Origin: Henricia sp. BOLD:AAB3569
Lineage: Eukaryota > Echinodermata > Asteroidea > Spinulosida > Echinasteridae
Reading direction: 5' to 3'
NCBI GenBank assembly: GCA_037783545.1
Contig: JBBELK010000992.1
Location: 186,001 to 250,000, forward strand
Length of the DNA: 64,000 nucleotides
Position numbers and translations under genes: made by a program. Below are positions 26,901 through 38,900 of the stretch, piece after piece; position 1 is the stretch's first letter, and every line of letters starts with the position of its first letter. Below the pieces are notes generated by a model. It did not search any database and was not told where the DNA came from. It saw only the letters and a program-made list of their open reading frames with translations.

Positions 26901-29900
26901 ATAGCCCAACAAAGAAGGTGTGTTCCTTTAAGCTGGGACTTGAAATTACTGATGGAATGAATTTGACGCATGCTGTTAGGAAGACCATTACAGAGGTGTG
27001 CCGATGAAAAAAACAAATGATCTATCACGATACCCCGGTAGAATTTTGTTGATGAGCGAGCAGGTACCCTCAATTGACAGTCCGATGATGATCTTATTAT
27101 TAGAGACCTACATGTAGATGGGGTATACAACTGGACAAGGTCAGAAAGATAACCCGGAGCTATGTTATGAATGGCCTTAAAGGTAAGTAAAAGAGTCTTA
27201 AATGCTAATCTTTGCTTGACTGGAAGCCAATGGAGCTAAAAGAGAACTGGTGTAATGTGCTCATGTCGAGAGACACGAAGTACAAGTCGTGCTGCAGCGT
27301 TATGCACCCTCTGAAGTTTAGCAATTTCTTTGTCCGGTAATCCAAAAAGTAAGGAGTTGCAGCAATCTAACCTCGAGGTAACAAAAGCATGCACTAATTT
27401 AGAAGTCGATGTTTGATCAAGATGTTGTCGAATCTGTCCAATCTCTCTTAATGCATGCCAAGCAGCCTTACACAAGTTGTTGATATGATTGGTCATTGTG
27501 AGAGATGAATCCATGGAAACTCCAAGGTTGCGAGCATGTACTGACGGTTGGATGACATCATTGCCAATAGTCAAACCGGGCAAGGAATGACAGACCGCTT
27601 TCCTAAAATGTGAACGAAAAAAACAGTATCTCGGTCTTCCTATCATTTAGCACATTAAGCATGTTGAATTTACACCAAGATCTAATGGCAGAGATACATG
27701 CTTCCATCCTCTTCACAGCAGTATCTCGCCCATGAGGCTTAAATGACAGGTACATGTAGAGCTGGGTATCATCGGCATACATGTACATGACTGTAGATTG
27801 AATACCATGGGTGTCAATTATGTCTTGTAAAGGGGCACTGAACAAAATGAAAGCCAGTGGCCCAATGACAGCGCCCTGAGGAACTCCACAGTCCGCAGCA
27901 ATTGGGTCAGACACGACATTTTTGACAGAAACAGATTGTGTACGACTAGCCATGTAAGATGAAAACCACTGAAGTGCTGTTCCGCTAATTCCATAACGTT
28001 CCTCAAAACGAGCAATCAACTGATTGTGATCAAACGTATCGAACGCTGCACTGAAGTCCAACAATACTAGAAGAGCTTCGTTACGCTTAAGCGACAGTCA
28101 CATAGAACACGGTACAATGTACGTGCACGGTGGCGTACGGTAGAGCACGGTAGAGCACGGTGCTATACCATGCTCTACTGGCCCGAAATTCGCGTAAAAT
28201 CGAGGGTCGACAGTCACTGTCCCCACGGTACAACACGGCAAAACGCGGTAGAACAGCTCTACCGTGTGTCTGCCGTGTTCCTACCGTGTTCCAAACACGA
28301 TCTGCCGTGTTCTAACCGTGGTCTACCGTATCTCCACCGTATATCTACGGTGTTGCAACAGTGTTCAAACGTACATGTACCTCCCTGTAGAACGCAGTAG
28401 CCCCGGCGCCAACACGGTGTCCACACGGTAGCCGGCGCCAGCACGGTTCCAACACGGTAGCGCACGGTAGAGGCGACGAGGCCGGTACAGTGCAGTGTCC
28501 ATGTGGTGAAGTCTTAATTTTTAAACATTTTAAAAATTAGAAATCCATTTCCCGGCACAGCGCGGTAGCCCTTGGTACCGATACGGTTACCTCAGCGGTA
28601 GAGCACGGTAGATGCCGATCTTCAACCGTGCTGTACCGTGCTCTACCGTACCTCCAATGTGACTGTAGCTTTATCAAGAGCCATCAGGATGTCATTCTGC
28701 ACACGCAACAATGCAGTCTCTGTACTGTGGAAAGGACGATATACAGATTGCACTGAAGTGTGAAGTTGGTTAGCAGTGAAATACGACTGTAGCTGGTTGA
28801 CAGCAACTTTCTCAATCGCCTTCCCAAGAAATGGCAGATATTTGGGCGGTATTTGAGGAATGGGCGGTATTTGAGGAAGCATTCGGTATCCAGACCTGGT
28901 TTCTTCAAACAGTGGAATTACATGCGCGTGCTTAAGGGCTATGGGAAAAATTCCAGAACATACAGTGTAAGGAAGAATTTACAATCTTAGTGATAATAGG
29001 GAGAAGATCATGAATGCACATTTTCAGAACGTTGGCTGGGAGTGGATCAAGCAAGCATGACTTAATAGGGCTAGATTTTATGGCACTAAGAACCTCCTCT
29101 TCAGAGACTTCGGAGAAACAACTGAAGGTACTGGAACATGACTCATTCAGTTTAACAGAGAGGGGCCCACTATTAGTCACATGCTGCCCATCACGAAGTT
29201 TCATAATCTTACTGTGAAAGAACTCCGCAAAACTGTCAGCCAGATCTTTAGGTCAATTGTGCGCAGGTAATGCTTGCGACTCCTTTGGAGACGACAGCTT
29301 ATTGACTACACGGAAAAGGTCACGTTGATCAGATTTTGTAATTTGATCACTATGGTACTCTGTCTTTGCTTTGACAAGAATAGAGTTATATACTTGATAC
29401 ATTGCTCCCTATAAGATTCTCTATCCACCGTACATGTAAGCCCAGTTTGTATCCACTTGCGCTCAAGGCGCCTGCGTTCTTTTTTTCTCTGCATGCAGTA
29501 CATGTACCATGGAGCATGAGGACGAAGGACAACGGTCCTATTGACCAGAGAAGCGTGGTCTTCAAGAACCCGAGACAGAGTATCATTAAAATAAGTGACA
29601 CTCCAATTAAGGTCAGCGTTTGATGACAAAGAGAGGACAGCAGACCGAATATCTGAACAGAAATCGTCTCTGTTGATACTGGAGATTCTTCGAGACTTCA
29701 GACACATCTTAGTTGGTCTGCAGGGCGACAACTGCACGGTGGTCAGATGGTAGACCATCCTGAAAGAAAGGCTACTCACAAGATTGTCAAGCTTATGAGT
29801 TACGTATCAACGAGTCTAGGGTATGCTCACCAGTGTGGATTGGGCCGTTAACATGTTGTTTCATGTTATGCATGTCTAAGATACATGTACTGAGAAATGA

Positions 29901-32900
29901 CGACGCGTCGCGATTGTGAAGCTCTACATTAACATGGATGTTGAAATCCCCAGTGATTAATACGTGCCTGGAATAAGTTGTTAAAGTCTCAAGAAGTGAG
30001 GAAAATTCTTCAAAAAACTTTGATGAGGTGAGTTTATTCTTGTTATTTGGTGGTGGCTTATCAATGTCAAAAACCCGACACGATGATGATAATGAAGATA
30101 TTGTAACATCCATGTATTCTATTGAGTCCAACGTAAGGCTGTCGTTAATCCCGACTTGGAGACCGTCCCGAACGAGAACCCTGATACCACCACCTCTACC
30201 TCGTTGGCGATGTGAATTATCAAACCTATAGTTGGGCAACGTATTCTCAATATTGGCCAGAACAAAGTAATCCTTACTGTCTCCAGTCAGCCAGGTTTCA
30301 GACTCGGGGCTCGACCTTAACGCTAGCCCGGCGTACATTGTCCAGTAAAAACTGCTGTGGGCAAGTAAAATCCACTTTTCAACTTGCCCGGCGGGAGTAA
30401 CTATACATGTAGAACTACAGGGCCCACGCGACAGCACCTTTTCAAAGTTGAATGGAGACGTCGTAGACGATGTGATCGAACATCTAGCAGAGACGGCGAT
30501 ACGGGAGACGGGAGATGAGCGCCCTCTGGTGGTCGAAAGCACCAATGTGCCGTGAATTCGTTACCGGAATTGTTATCGGGCTTTATTCTACTTTTATAAA
30601 AAATCTCGGAATTACAAAGTGTCCGAGAAGGGACACTCTGAAGACTGCTGTGAATGTTTTGAATTGGAGGGGGGTATCCCGTCGGTAATTAAAAGAAAAG
30701 CGCCCTCTCTGGACACCGAAGTACTTTGAATAAAAACGTCACTGTTTCCTGTCTTTATTTACCTTTTTAAAAACATCCCTCACGTGCCGCCATTTTTCTG
30801 GGCAAGAGTGTCTCTGGAGACGCGGAGACGGGAGACGGCTGTGAATGTTTTGAATTCGAGGGGGGTATCCGGTGGGTAATTAAAAGAAAAGCGCCCTCTC
30901 TGGACACAAATACTTTGAATAAAAACGTCACTGTTTCCGGTCTTTATTTACCTTTTTAAAAACATCCCTCTCGTGCCGCCATTTTTCTGGGCAAGAGTGT
31001 CTCTGGAGAGGCGGAGACGCGGAGACGGCTGTGAATGTTTTGAATTCGAGGGGGGTATCCCGTCGGTAATTAAAAGAAAAGCGCCCTCTCTGGACACCGA
31101 AGTACTTTGAATAAAAACGTCACTGTTTCCTGTCTTTATTTACCTTTTTAAAAACATCCCTCACGTGCCGCCATTTTTCTCGGCAAGAGTGTCTCTGGAG
31201 ACGCGGAGACGCGGAGACGGGAGACGGCTGTGAATGTTTTGAATTCGAGGGGGGTATCCGGTCGGTAATTAAAAGAAAAGCACCCTCTCTGGACACCAAA
31301 ATACTTTGAATAAAAACGTCACTGTTTCCGGTCTTTATTTACCTTTTTAAAAACATCCCTCTCGTGCCGCCATTTTTCTGGGCAAGAGTGTCTCTGGAGA
31401 GGCGGAGACGCAGAGACGGGAGACGGGAGTGAATGTTTTGAATTCGAGGGGGGTATCCCGTCGGTAATTAAAAGAAAAGCGCCCTCTCTGGACACCGAAG
31501 TACTTTGAATAAAAACGTCACTGTTTCCTGTCTTTATTTACCTTTTTAAAAACATCCCTCTCGTGCCGCCATTTTTCTTGGCAAGAGGGTCTCTGGAGAC
31601 GCGGAGACGGGAGACGGCTGTGAATGTTTTGAATTGGAGGGGCGTATCCGTTCGATAATTAAAAGAAAAGCGCCCTCTCTGGACACCGAAGTACTTTGAA
31701 TAAAAACGTCACTTTTTCCTGTCTTTATTTACCTTTTTAAAAACATCCCTCTCGTGCCGCCATTTTTCTGGGCAAGAGTGTCTCTGGAGACGCGGAGACG
31801 CGGAGACGGGAGACGGCTGTGAATGTTTTGAATTCGAGGGGGGTATCCCGTCGGTAATTAAAAGAAAAGCGCCCTCTCTGGACACCAAAGTACTTTGAAT
31901 AAAAACGTCACTGTTTCCTGTCTTTATTTACCTTTTTAAAAACATCCCTCTCGTGCCGCCATTTTTCTGTTCGTCGGTAATTAAAATAAAAGAAGTGCGC
32001 GACTCCGTCTCCGGCGACGGGATCGTTTCCGAGCGCGCCGCTTGAACAGTTCATTCCAAAGAGGGCGCAATATAGGCTTGAACAGTTAATTCATTCTAAA
32101 GAGGGCGCAATATATGAATGTGTAAGTGCGTGACGTGTGTGACTCGATTATTCTGGGCAAGAGGGTATCTGGTGACGCGGAGACGGGAGACGTCTGTGAA
32201 TGTTTTGATTTCATTCTAGAGAGGGCGCAATATATGAATGTGCGTCAGTGCGTGACGGTGACTCCGTCTCCGGAGACGTTAAGATTGAAGTATAGTGGGC
32301 CCTGTATTCTATAGTTCTGCCGCCCGGCGGGCTACTTAAAACATGTGCACGTTCCTTGTTTTCCAGATGTGATTATTGAAAATAAAACGAACTCTTCAAA
32401 GCTTTACCTTTTGCGGCATGCAAACGACGATTGCGCATTGCATTTTTCCACGTGCAACACACGGCCACAGCTACGGTAGCTTGGGTCTGCATTGTGTCCA
32501 ACACAGCTTGTGTGCAATATACGTGCATAGACATACATGTACATGTACATGCATCTGGTATCCGACTGCGGCCCCAGACTGGCTCGGCCCCAAACTCGGC
32601 CCCAGACCAACTCGGCCCCCTTTGCCTTGTGTACAAACTCGGCCCCAGACTGACTCGGCCCCAATTGCCTTGTGTACAAACTCGTACCCAGACTGACTCG
32701 GCCCCAATTGCCTTGTGTACAAAGTCGGCCCCAGACCAACTCGGCCCCCATTGCCTTGTGTACAAACTCGGCCCCAGACCAACTCGGCCCCCATTGCCTT
32801 GTGTACAAACTCGGCCCCAGATTGACTCGGCCCCATACCGGCTAAACATTTGATTTTTCCCCCAAAAGTCCATATACATGTACAGTGTGTTTTCAAAGAT

Positions 32901-35900
32901 TTTAAGTAACTTTTTTTTTTATTAGGAGAGCAATTTAGGGCTCTCCCGACTTTTAAAAAAATGAAGGACTGAAGAAGAGGAGGAAGAACATCCCGACTCC
33001 ACTACCAGCGACAGATTTCTAGCCATGGGGGGATGAACAAAAATCAACTTTCTCAGTAGACAGTGCTAGTCAATATTTTAATGCTTTGTTTTTTTATTTT
33101 TCAAACATTTCATGGGCTAGTAAAAATTTCTGCGTGCTAGTAAAAAACACAATTTACTAGCCCAGTGGGCTACTCTCAGAAAAAATTAAGGGGAAGCCCT
33201 GAGACTGCCAAGATGTCCAATTGACTGCCGATGACAAAGTCACACAATGCAGTACACTTGTTCTTGGTCTTGATAGGCCTGGCATTCCAAACAGCAAAAC
33301 GAACCTGAGAAGCACAGTGATTAAAATTCGGAACTAAAGGTGCAATATGCAAGTTATCAACATTCATATTATTACAAAGTCTCGATGCCCTTGAGATCAT
33401 GAGTCTTCTAGAACAAGTAATAGAACTTATCACACGTTTTTTGTGCATGTGTCTACAACACCATCACAACTTGTTTTTCAAAAGAAAATCGAGAGGCTTT
33501 TGCTTAAAACGTAAAGCAGTTCCGACCCTCTTCACCAGATTCTGAAACGCTCGAGGTCACTTGGCTTGTTTATCAACAAGGGTTTTGACGTCATCCTGAG
33601 AAACATACAAAACGGTCTGTGCAGTATGGAATGGAAAATACACGAAGTGAATGTTTATCAAGCCTATTTTGTCCTTCAAAACGTGAACAACAATCTACTA
33701 TTACCCGTTTTGTGAAAAAAACAGAAACGTGTTTGAACATCGGCCGTACAAGTTATAGAATGAGCGACTCATTCTTCTCTCTCTTGGTAATAGAAAAGAG
33801 AATCTTTCTGCTCTTTTTTTTTCATCGTGTCTGGTAAAACATACAACCACGCAGCTACTGGGCATATCTCTGGCTTTTTGGAACAACAAAATTCTTCAAA
33901 AAACACCATCTAACAGAGACGGTTTTCCAAGTTTTTTGCATGTAAATGTATGGAGCTAATACTATCGTGTTGACTTTTCTTTCTCAGGATTGCGTCACGG
34001 GGTCACGCGCATTATGAATACCTAATGAGCGTTGAAGAAATCGCGAAAATCTCATTTTCGAAAAGCGCACTTTTGCTTGCAATTTATCCACTTAAAACCG
34101 ACAATTAAAAAAAAAAAAAAATCCACGTCGGCAAGAGGGATGTTTGGACTATCGAAAAAGGCCCAAATGCTGGATTTTGGTCGAGGGGGATTCTTCCTCT
34201 TTAAAAAGTAAGTGATGACGTCATCACTTGGAAGGATGCCCTCTAGCAACGAAATTAAAAAGTTTTAAAATTACCCTTTCATAGCAGTGTTTGTGCAAAT
34301 TAGCCCAATAGTACCGGTAGTGCTTATGAGTACTCAACCACCAAACATGTCTGTGTTGTTAAAACATTGATTACGTCATCAATCCTTTAGTTTGAAGGTA
34401 ACATTTCAAAGGTAAACATTGTTGAAGTTACATGATATAGTTGATTATGCTAACATCTAATTTTGCAAGGTACATGTAGGCATGATCATTTTCGAAGTTA
34501 AACAAAATGCGAAAAAGCCCTACGCTCTGTTCATACATGTAGAACAGACTTAGCACTAGTATTGTTATTATTTTTATTTTCCTTAATGGTTTAATAGGGC
34601 GACACAATTTGCGTAAAAAAGGTGTATTAAAGGGACACACCGGCTTTATTGGGCTAGTTTGGGCTCGAAATAAACCCCTACATTATTCTGAAGCGCTTTC
34701 TAGAGTAAAGCCCGAGTAAAGCCTGTACCTCACTAGGGTTGCGACTGTTTGGCGACATTTACGACTGTCATTCTGCAGAATGTCTGCAGAATGTCTGCAG
34801 GATTTTTGTCTGTTTGTGTGGAGGTCGTCATGATGTCGCGGGAAATGTTAACGTGTTCAAAAATTTGTTTGCGACAGCTGTGGTCGCCAAGGTTTTGAAA
34901 TGTGCACCAAATTGTCTGCAGAATGTCTTCAGAATGTCTTGAGAATAATTATAAAAATTCATAAAACAATCACGTACGAAACAGTCAGCAGAATGTCTCA
35001 AGAATGTTTGAATAATGTCTGGATACATTCTTGAGACCTTTTTGGGCAACATTGCAGACTCCAAATTCGTTGTGACATTCGCACAACATTCTTAAGAATT
35101 CTCAATAATGTCTGAAGACATTCACGGACTATCTTAAGATATTTTGGCGCATAAATCACGAATTTGGCCCCCTTATGTCTATGCGATATATACAGGAAAT
35201 TCATGAGACAGTCTTGAGCAGTCTTGAGAATGTCCCCAGCATGTTAGAAGACCAAATTCAGTGGGACTGCAACTCTGTTCGCGTACTTTGTCTTGAATTA
35301 GTTGCCAATTTCAAGTCTGCAAACAGTCTCGAACTATTTTAGCCCAGTGGGATACAGGCTTAAATGAGATATATCCTGAAAAGACGCAGGCGAAACGTAG
35401 AGACCACGCAAAATTCAACTTTTTCGGAGGATCTATTTAAACACCACCGTATAAACTTCGGCATCGTGCAAAATGCAATGTCAATAACATTTTAATTAGG
35501 CATCACAAGAACCAGTTTGTTTGAAATATTTACCTTGTTTATTATAGGCCAACAAATGTGGATAATATTAAAAAGAATCCAGGCAACATCTGGTCGTTGA
35601 AGACGGTGAAGCGAAAGCAGAGGGGAAATTTGTTCGTTGGCTGCTTGTCGCATCGTGCCAGCCGCGCACATGCACCGCATCTCGCAAGCTGCGGTCCGCA
35701 CTAGCACTGCACACGGTACATGTTATGGCACAGACTTGTACACGTCCGCTTTGCTACTCGTATGCAGACTCCGTCATGCAGGTCGCCGAGCCACGGCATG
35801 CACAGTTCACACATGGCAAAGCCCTGTATGTCATGCATGGAGCTATATTTAGAAAACTAGAGTGCGCAGTTGCTATACTGTGCGCGCATGCCGCCATGGG

Positions 35901-38900
35901 ACTGTGTCCGCCATTTTGTTAGTGGACAAAATTATTGATAAATACCCGGATGTATCCACTGCAATCAACGGCGCGGCAGCTACATGTATAAATAGGCTTT
36001 TAAATGATTTATTGGCTGTTTAACACCAGTCATTAGTGACATTTTCCTATACATGTAGTACTTAGGCAGGTATAAATAGTGTACACCTCTGCCACTAATT
36101 ATGACATAATTAATGATGTTACAGAAAGTGCGAATTTTGTTAGAAACGTGATTTTAAAAAAGAAAAATTTCCAGTTTTTCTATTGGAAACAAGGTTATGC
36201 CATGCTCCATGTACCGGTACTTAATGCATGGACCCAACTGGTGAAGGTGAACGGTAGTTTTTCCCTTTTTAGGCAGTCAGTTTGACCGGGAAATCCTGCA
36301 CCTGTTTCATACTGGCGCACCACAGTCGCGCCGAACTAAATTATCCCGGAAATTTGAATTAAGTTCGACGTTTGAAACAATTTGGAGCGACTTGGTTCAC
36401 CAGAAGATCTTTAGTATGCACACGGCTCGCATTAAGACGCCTGTCTGAAATTTTGTTTTAATCGGAACGACTCTGGTGCGCCTGTATGAAACGGGTGTTA
36501 CTTTCTCCCAAGTCAGTGGCTGAGGTACATGTACTAGTATACCCGAATTAAGTCGCTCTATCTACACACGCGAAGAGCAGTGGGGGACGGAGCAGGAAAG
36601 AATTAGGAAGTTGATCGTGGCTTCAGACCTTGTGTGCAAATTGCATGAGGCAGGCTGAAAAAAATCCAAAGTGTTTTCTCACTAAATTTTTCCACTAAAC
36701 ATTTAGAGTTTTTCCATCAAATAATCTGCACATTCCAATGCATTAAAAAAAATTAAGTCATTAAAAAAAATTCTGATCAACTTCCCAAATCGTAGTACCC
36801 GGGCGACGATTTTGGATGTTGTTTGGTTCATGCAGGAAGAAAACATGTAAACAGGGGACAATGATCCGACAGTCATGCAGGATGATTGTAGTTAGCAACC
36901 ACATCTTTCTGCACCCCTATCGCTGAAAGCATTAATCTTAAAATAAAATTTAAGCTAAAAATAGGCACGTAGTCGATACTCTAGCATGTCTAGCACGCAC
37001 CCTTTGCCCACTAACATAATGGCGTCCACGCACCCTTGAGGGCACGGGGTCACGTGATAAGTACTCACTCTAGTTCCTACATAGCTAGCTCTATGATATC
37101 ATGGCACTTGCGTGACAACTAGACTCGCACAAGTTTTCTTCGCAAAATTACAGGATTAATTGAGGGCGCTTGTTAAAAAAGTATGGTGTGCTAAAAGGGC
37201 CAAAACAAAAAAAAAAATCCGCTAAAAATTAGTAAAATTCCGGAAATCCGGAAAAATCTTACCCCTGTACATTATGTAAACAGTAAGCCGGTGTTCCTTT
37301 TAAAGGAACACACCTTCTTTGTTGGGCTATTTTGGGCTCGAAATAGACCCATAAATTATTCTGAAGCGCTTTCGAGAGTAAATCAGATCCTGAAAAGACG
37401 CCGTCAAATTTGGCCGTTTTTGAGCACTTTTGAAAAATTCAAGGTCACGTGACTTTTCGGAACCAAATTCTGGTTCCGAAAAATCACGTGGTCTTGTGAG
37501 TTACATGTACATGTAGTTGTATTTCCAGCCGTATAAAAGTTTGCTACTGCACAACTGCACCAAATTCAACTCTGATTTTCCCCCAATATTTATAAGTAAT
37601 TGACAGAAGAGAGACTATTTATACAGGTACGAAACAGAGTTAAACATAAGTATGAAAATTCGAACATAACCGTTTGTTTCGAGAGTCCGGAAAACGGGAG
37701 CGAGCGCGTGCTACGGCAGGCTACCGTGGAGTGTATGATATTTCCCCCCAGTGCAGCACGGCAAATAGCCTGAGTGAACACACGACCGGTTGTGTTGCTT
37801 CGTGTATGTTCGTGAAGAAAAAAACATAATGCCAACTCCTCAAAAGAAAACGGAAATTCCTAATCGGTCGTCCGGGCTGTCCAGTGAAATCGTGAGCAGA
37901 AAATTTGAGATATCCCGAGCAGAAGAGCGAATCGTCTGTGACAAAGTCGTGAGGTTCGCGCGTAGTTGCAACGGCTGGTAAAGCGTATAACCCGTCTTTT
38001 GACCGTTTTCGTTAATTTTGCACATCTTTAGTAAATTAAGGGATATTTTGATGATCTTTTTTCACAACGACCATCAAAAAAGTATTGTCAATGCTCTTGC
38101 ATCACTAAATCATATAAACAGTAGGCAGGTGTGTACCTTTAAGGCGACATACATGTGCGAATAGGGCGACACATCGGTATCGCCCTATTATTAATTATTT
38201 TAAAAACCATTTTTATTAGCACGAAAACCATTTTCATTGATTTTTATTGGTTTGTTTTCCGGTATGTTTTGGGATTGTTTTCCGCCTATATTTCCGGGTG
38301 TTTCTCCTAAATCTCGATATGTTTTGGGGAGTTACATGTACATGTATTTGGGCGTTTTCCGGTGTTTTCCCCAGTTGATTTTGTCCCATTTTTAATGACA
38401 TTTCAGTCATATTTTCATATATATATACATGTACCCATGACATGTAACCCCAAATATGACATAACGTACCTGTAGTTCACAACAGTGATAGGAAGATACA
38501 AATCCACAGAATTAGCCAGTATTGTGACCTTACACATGTACATAGTTCCCGAAGAGAAAGTGCATTCGACATGGTACCGTACATGTACCGGTAGTTACTG
38601 ATTGTAAAACTGTCGCCCCTTTCCATAATTTTAAGATTGGTGTGTGAGCAAATCTTATGTTCATACCTGCACTGTGTGCAATGTTAACGTGTAAACAACA
38701 AAAATAAAGTTTGACCTGTGACGGATAAAGAGACCATGGTGAAATTCTCCTTGATGAATATGTTTGAGGTATGATTACAAATGACACTCACCGTTTTTCC
38801 AGAGCTATATTACCCCTCAGCCCGATATCCTTGGCCCACTCAGCAATTCTCTTCTTGAAACCCGAGTTGCCAGCACTGATTGATTTCAGCTTTTCTTGGA

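Larger units (their letters stand above)
30305..33201. mobile_element. hAT-like element, 2.9 kb, inside LINE endonuclease
   Basis: The ends resemble the hAT pattern CAGGGCT...CTTAA (left CGGGGCTCGACCTTAA, right reverse-complement CAGGGCTTCCCCTTAA), and subterminal (T/A)GCCC and (C/T)AGTAAA words lie near both. AGACT is repeated at the borders; a full 8-bp duplication is not clear. No transposase is recognisable. The interior holds a 190/199-bp satellite (30640-32000) and a 43-bp repeat array (32589-32845). Confidence 0.65.
26048..33448 (-). mobile_element. CR1/L2-type LINE, broken by three insertions
   Basis: Read on the minus strand: endonuclease start (33448-33202, RFAVWNARPIKTKNKC), endonuclease body (30304-29793, ETWLTGDSKDYF, HVLITGDFNIHVN), a middle region (29779-28932), reverse transcriptase (28908-28672 and 28087-27236, LDFSAAFDTFDHNQL, GVPQGAVIGPLAF, YADDTQ), a C-terminal tail (LHWLPVKQRLAFKT, NGLPNSMRQ) and a 3' end with AAAGCGCCTAGAGG and a (TTA)n tail at about 26048. 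Later elements split it at 30305-33201, 28088-28671 and 26214-26927. The frame is also interrupted by several small shifts, so it is inactive. The YADD site carries extra Tyr-Met codons made by TACATG duplication. ORF1 is not seen; the 5' end stops against repeat C copy 2. Confidence 0.9.
34631..37299 (+). mobile_element. TTAA element IV (expanded, nested)
   Basis: The left end AGGGACACACCGGCTTTATT follows TTAA at 34627-34630. Internal sequence around 35364-35400 (TATCCTGAAAAGACGC) matches elements I-III, and the right end GTAAGCCGGTGTTCCTT meets TTAA at 37300-37303. It contains a Harbinger-like MITE (34720-35360), a MITE (36299-36497) and other sequence (35400-37260) without homology to its relatives, so it is either an autonomous-type remnant or heavily invaded. 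Confidence 0.6.

Noticed and set aside
32373-32896. Open frames of 134-168 codons on the minus strand and 106-140 on the plus strand
   Set aside because: They are produced by the 43-bp tandem repeat; the frames rotate through the same unit and show no domain.
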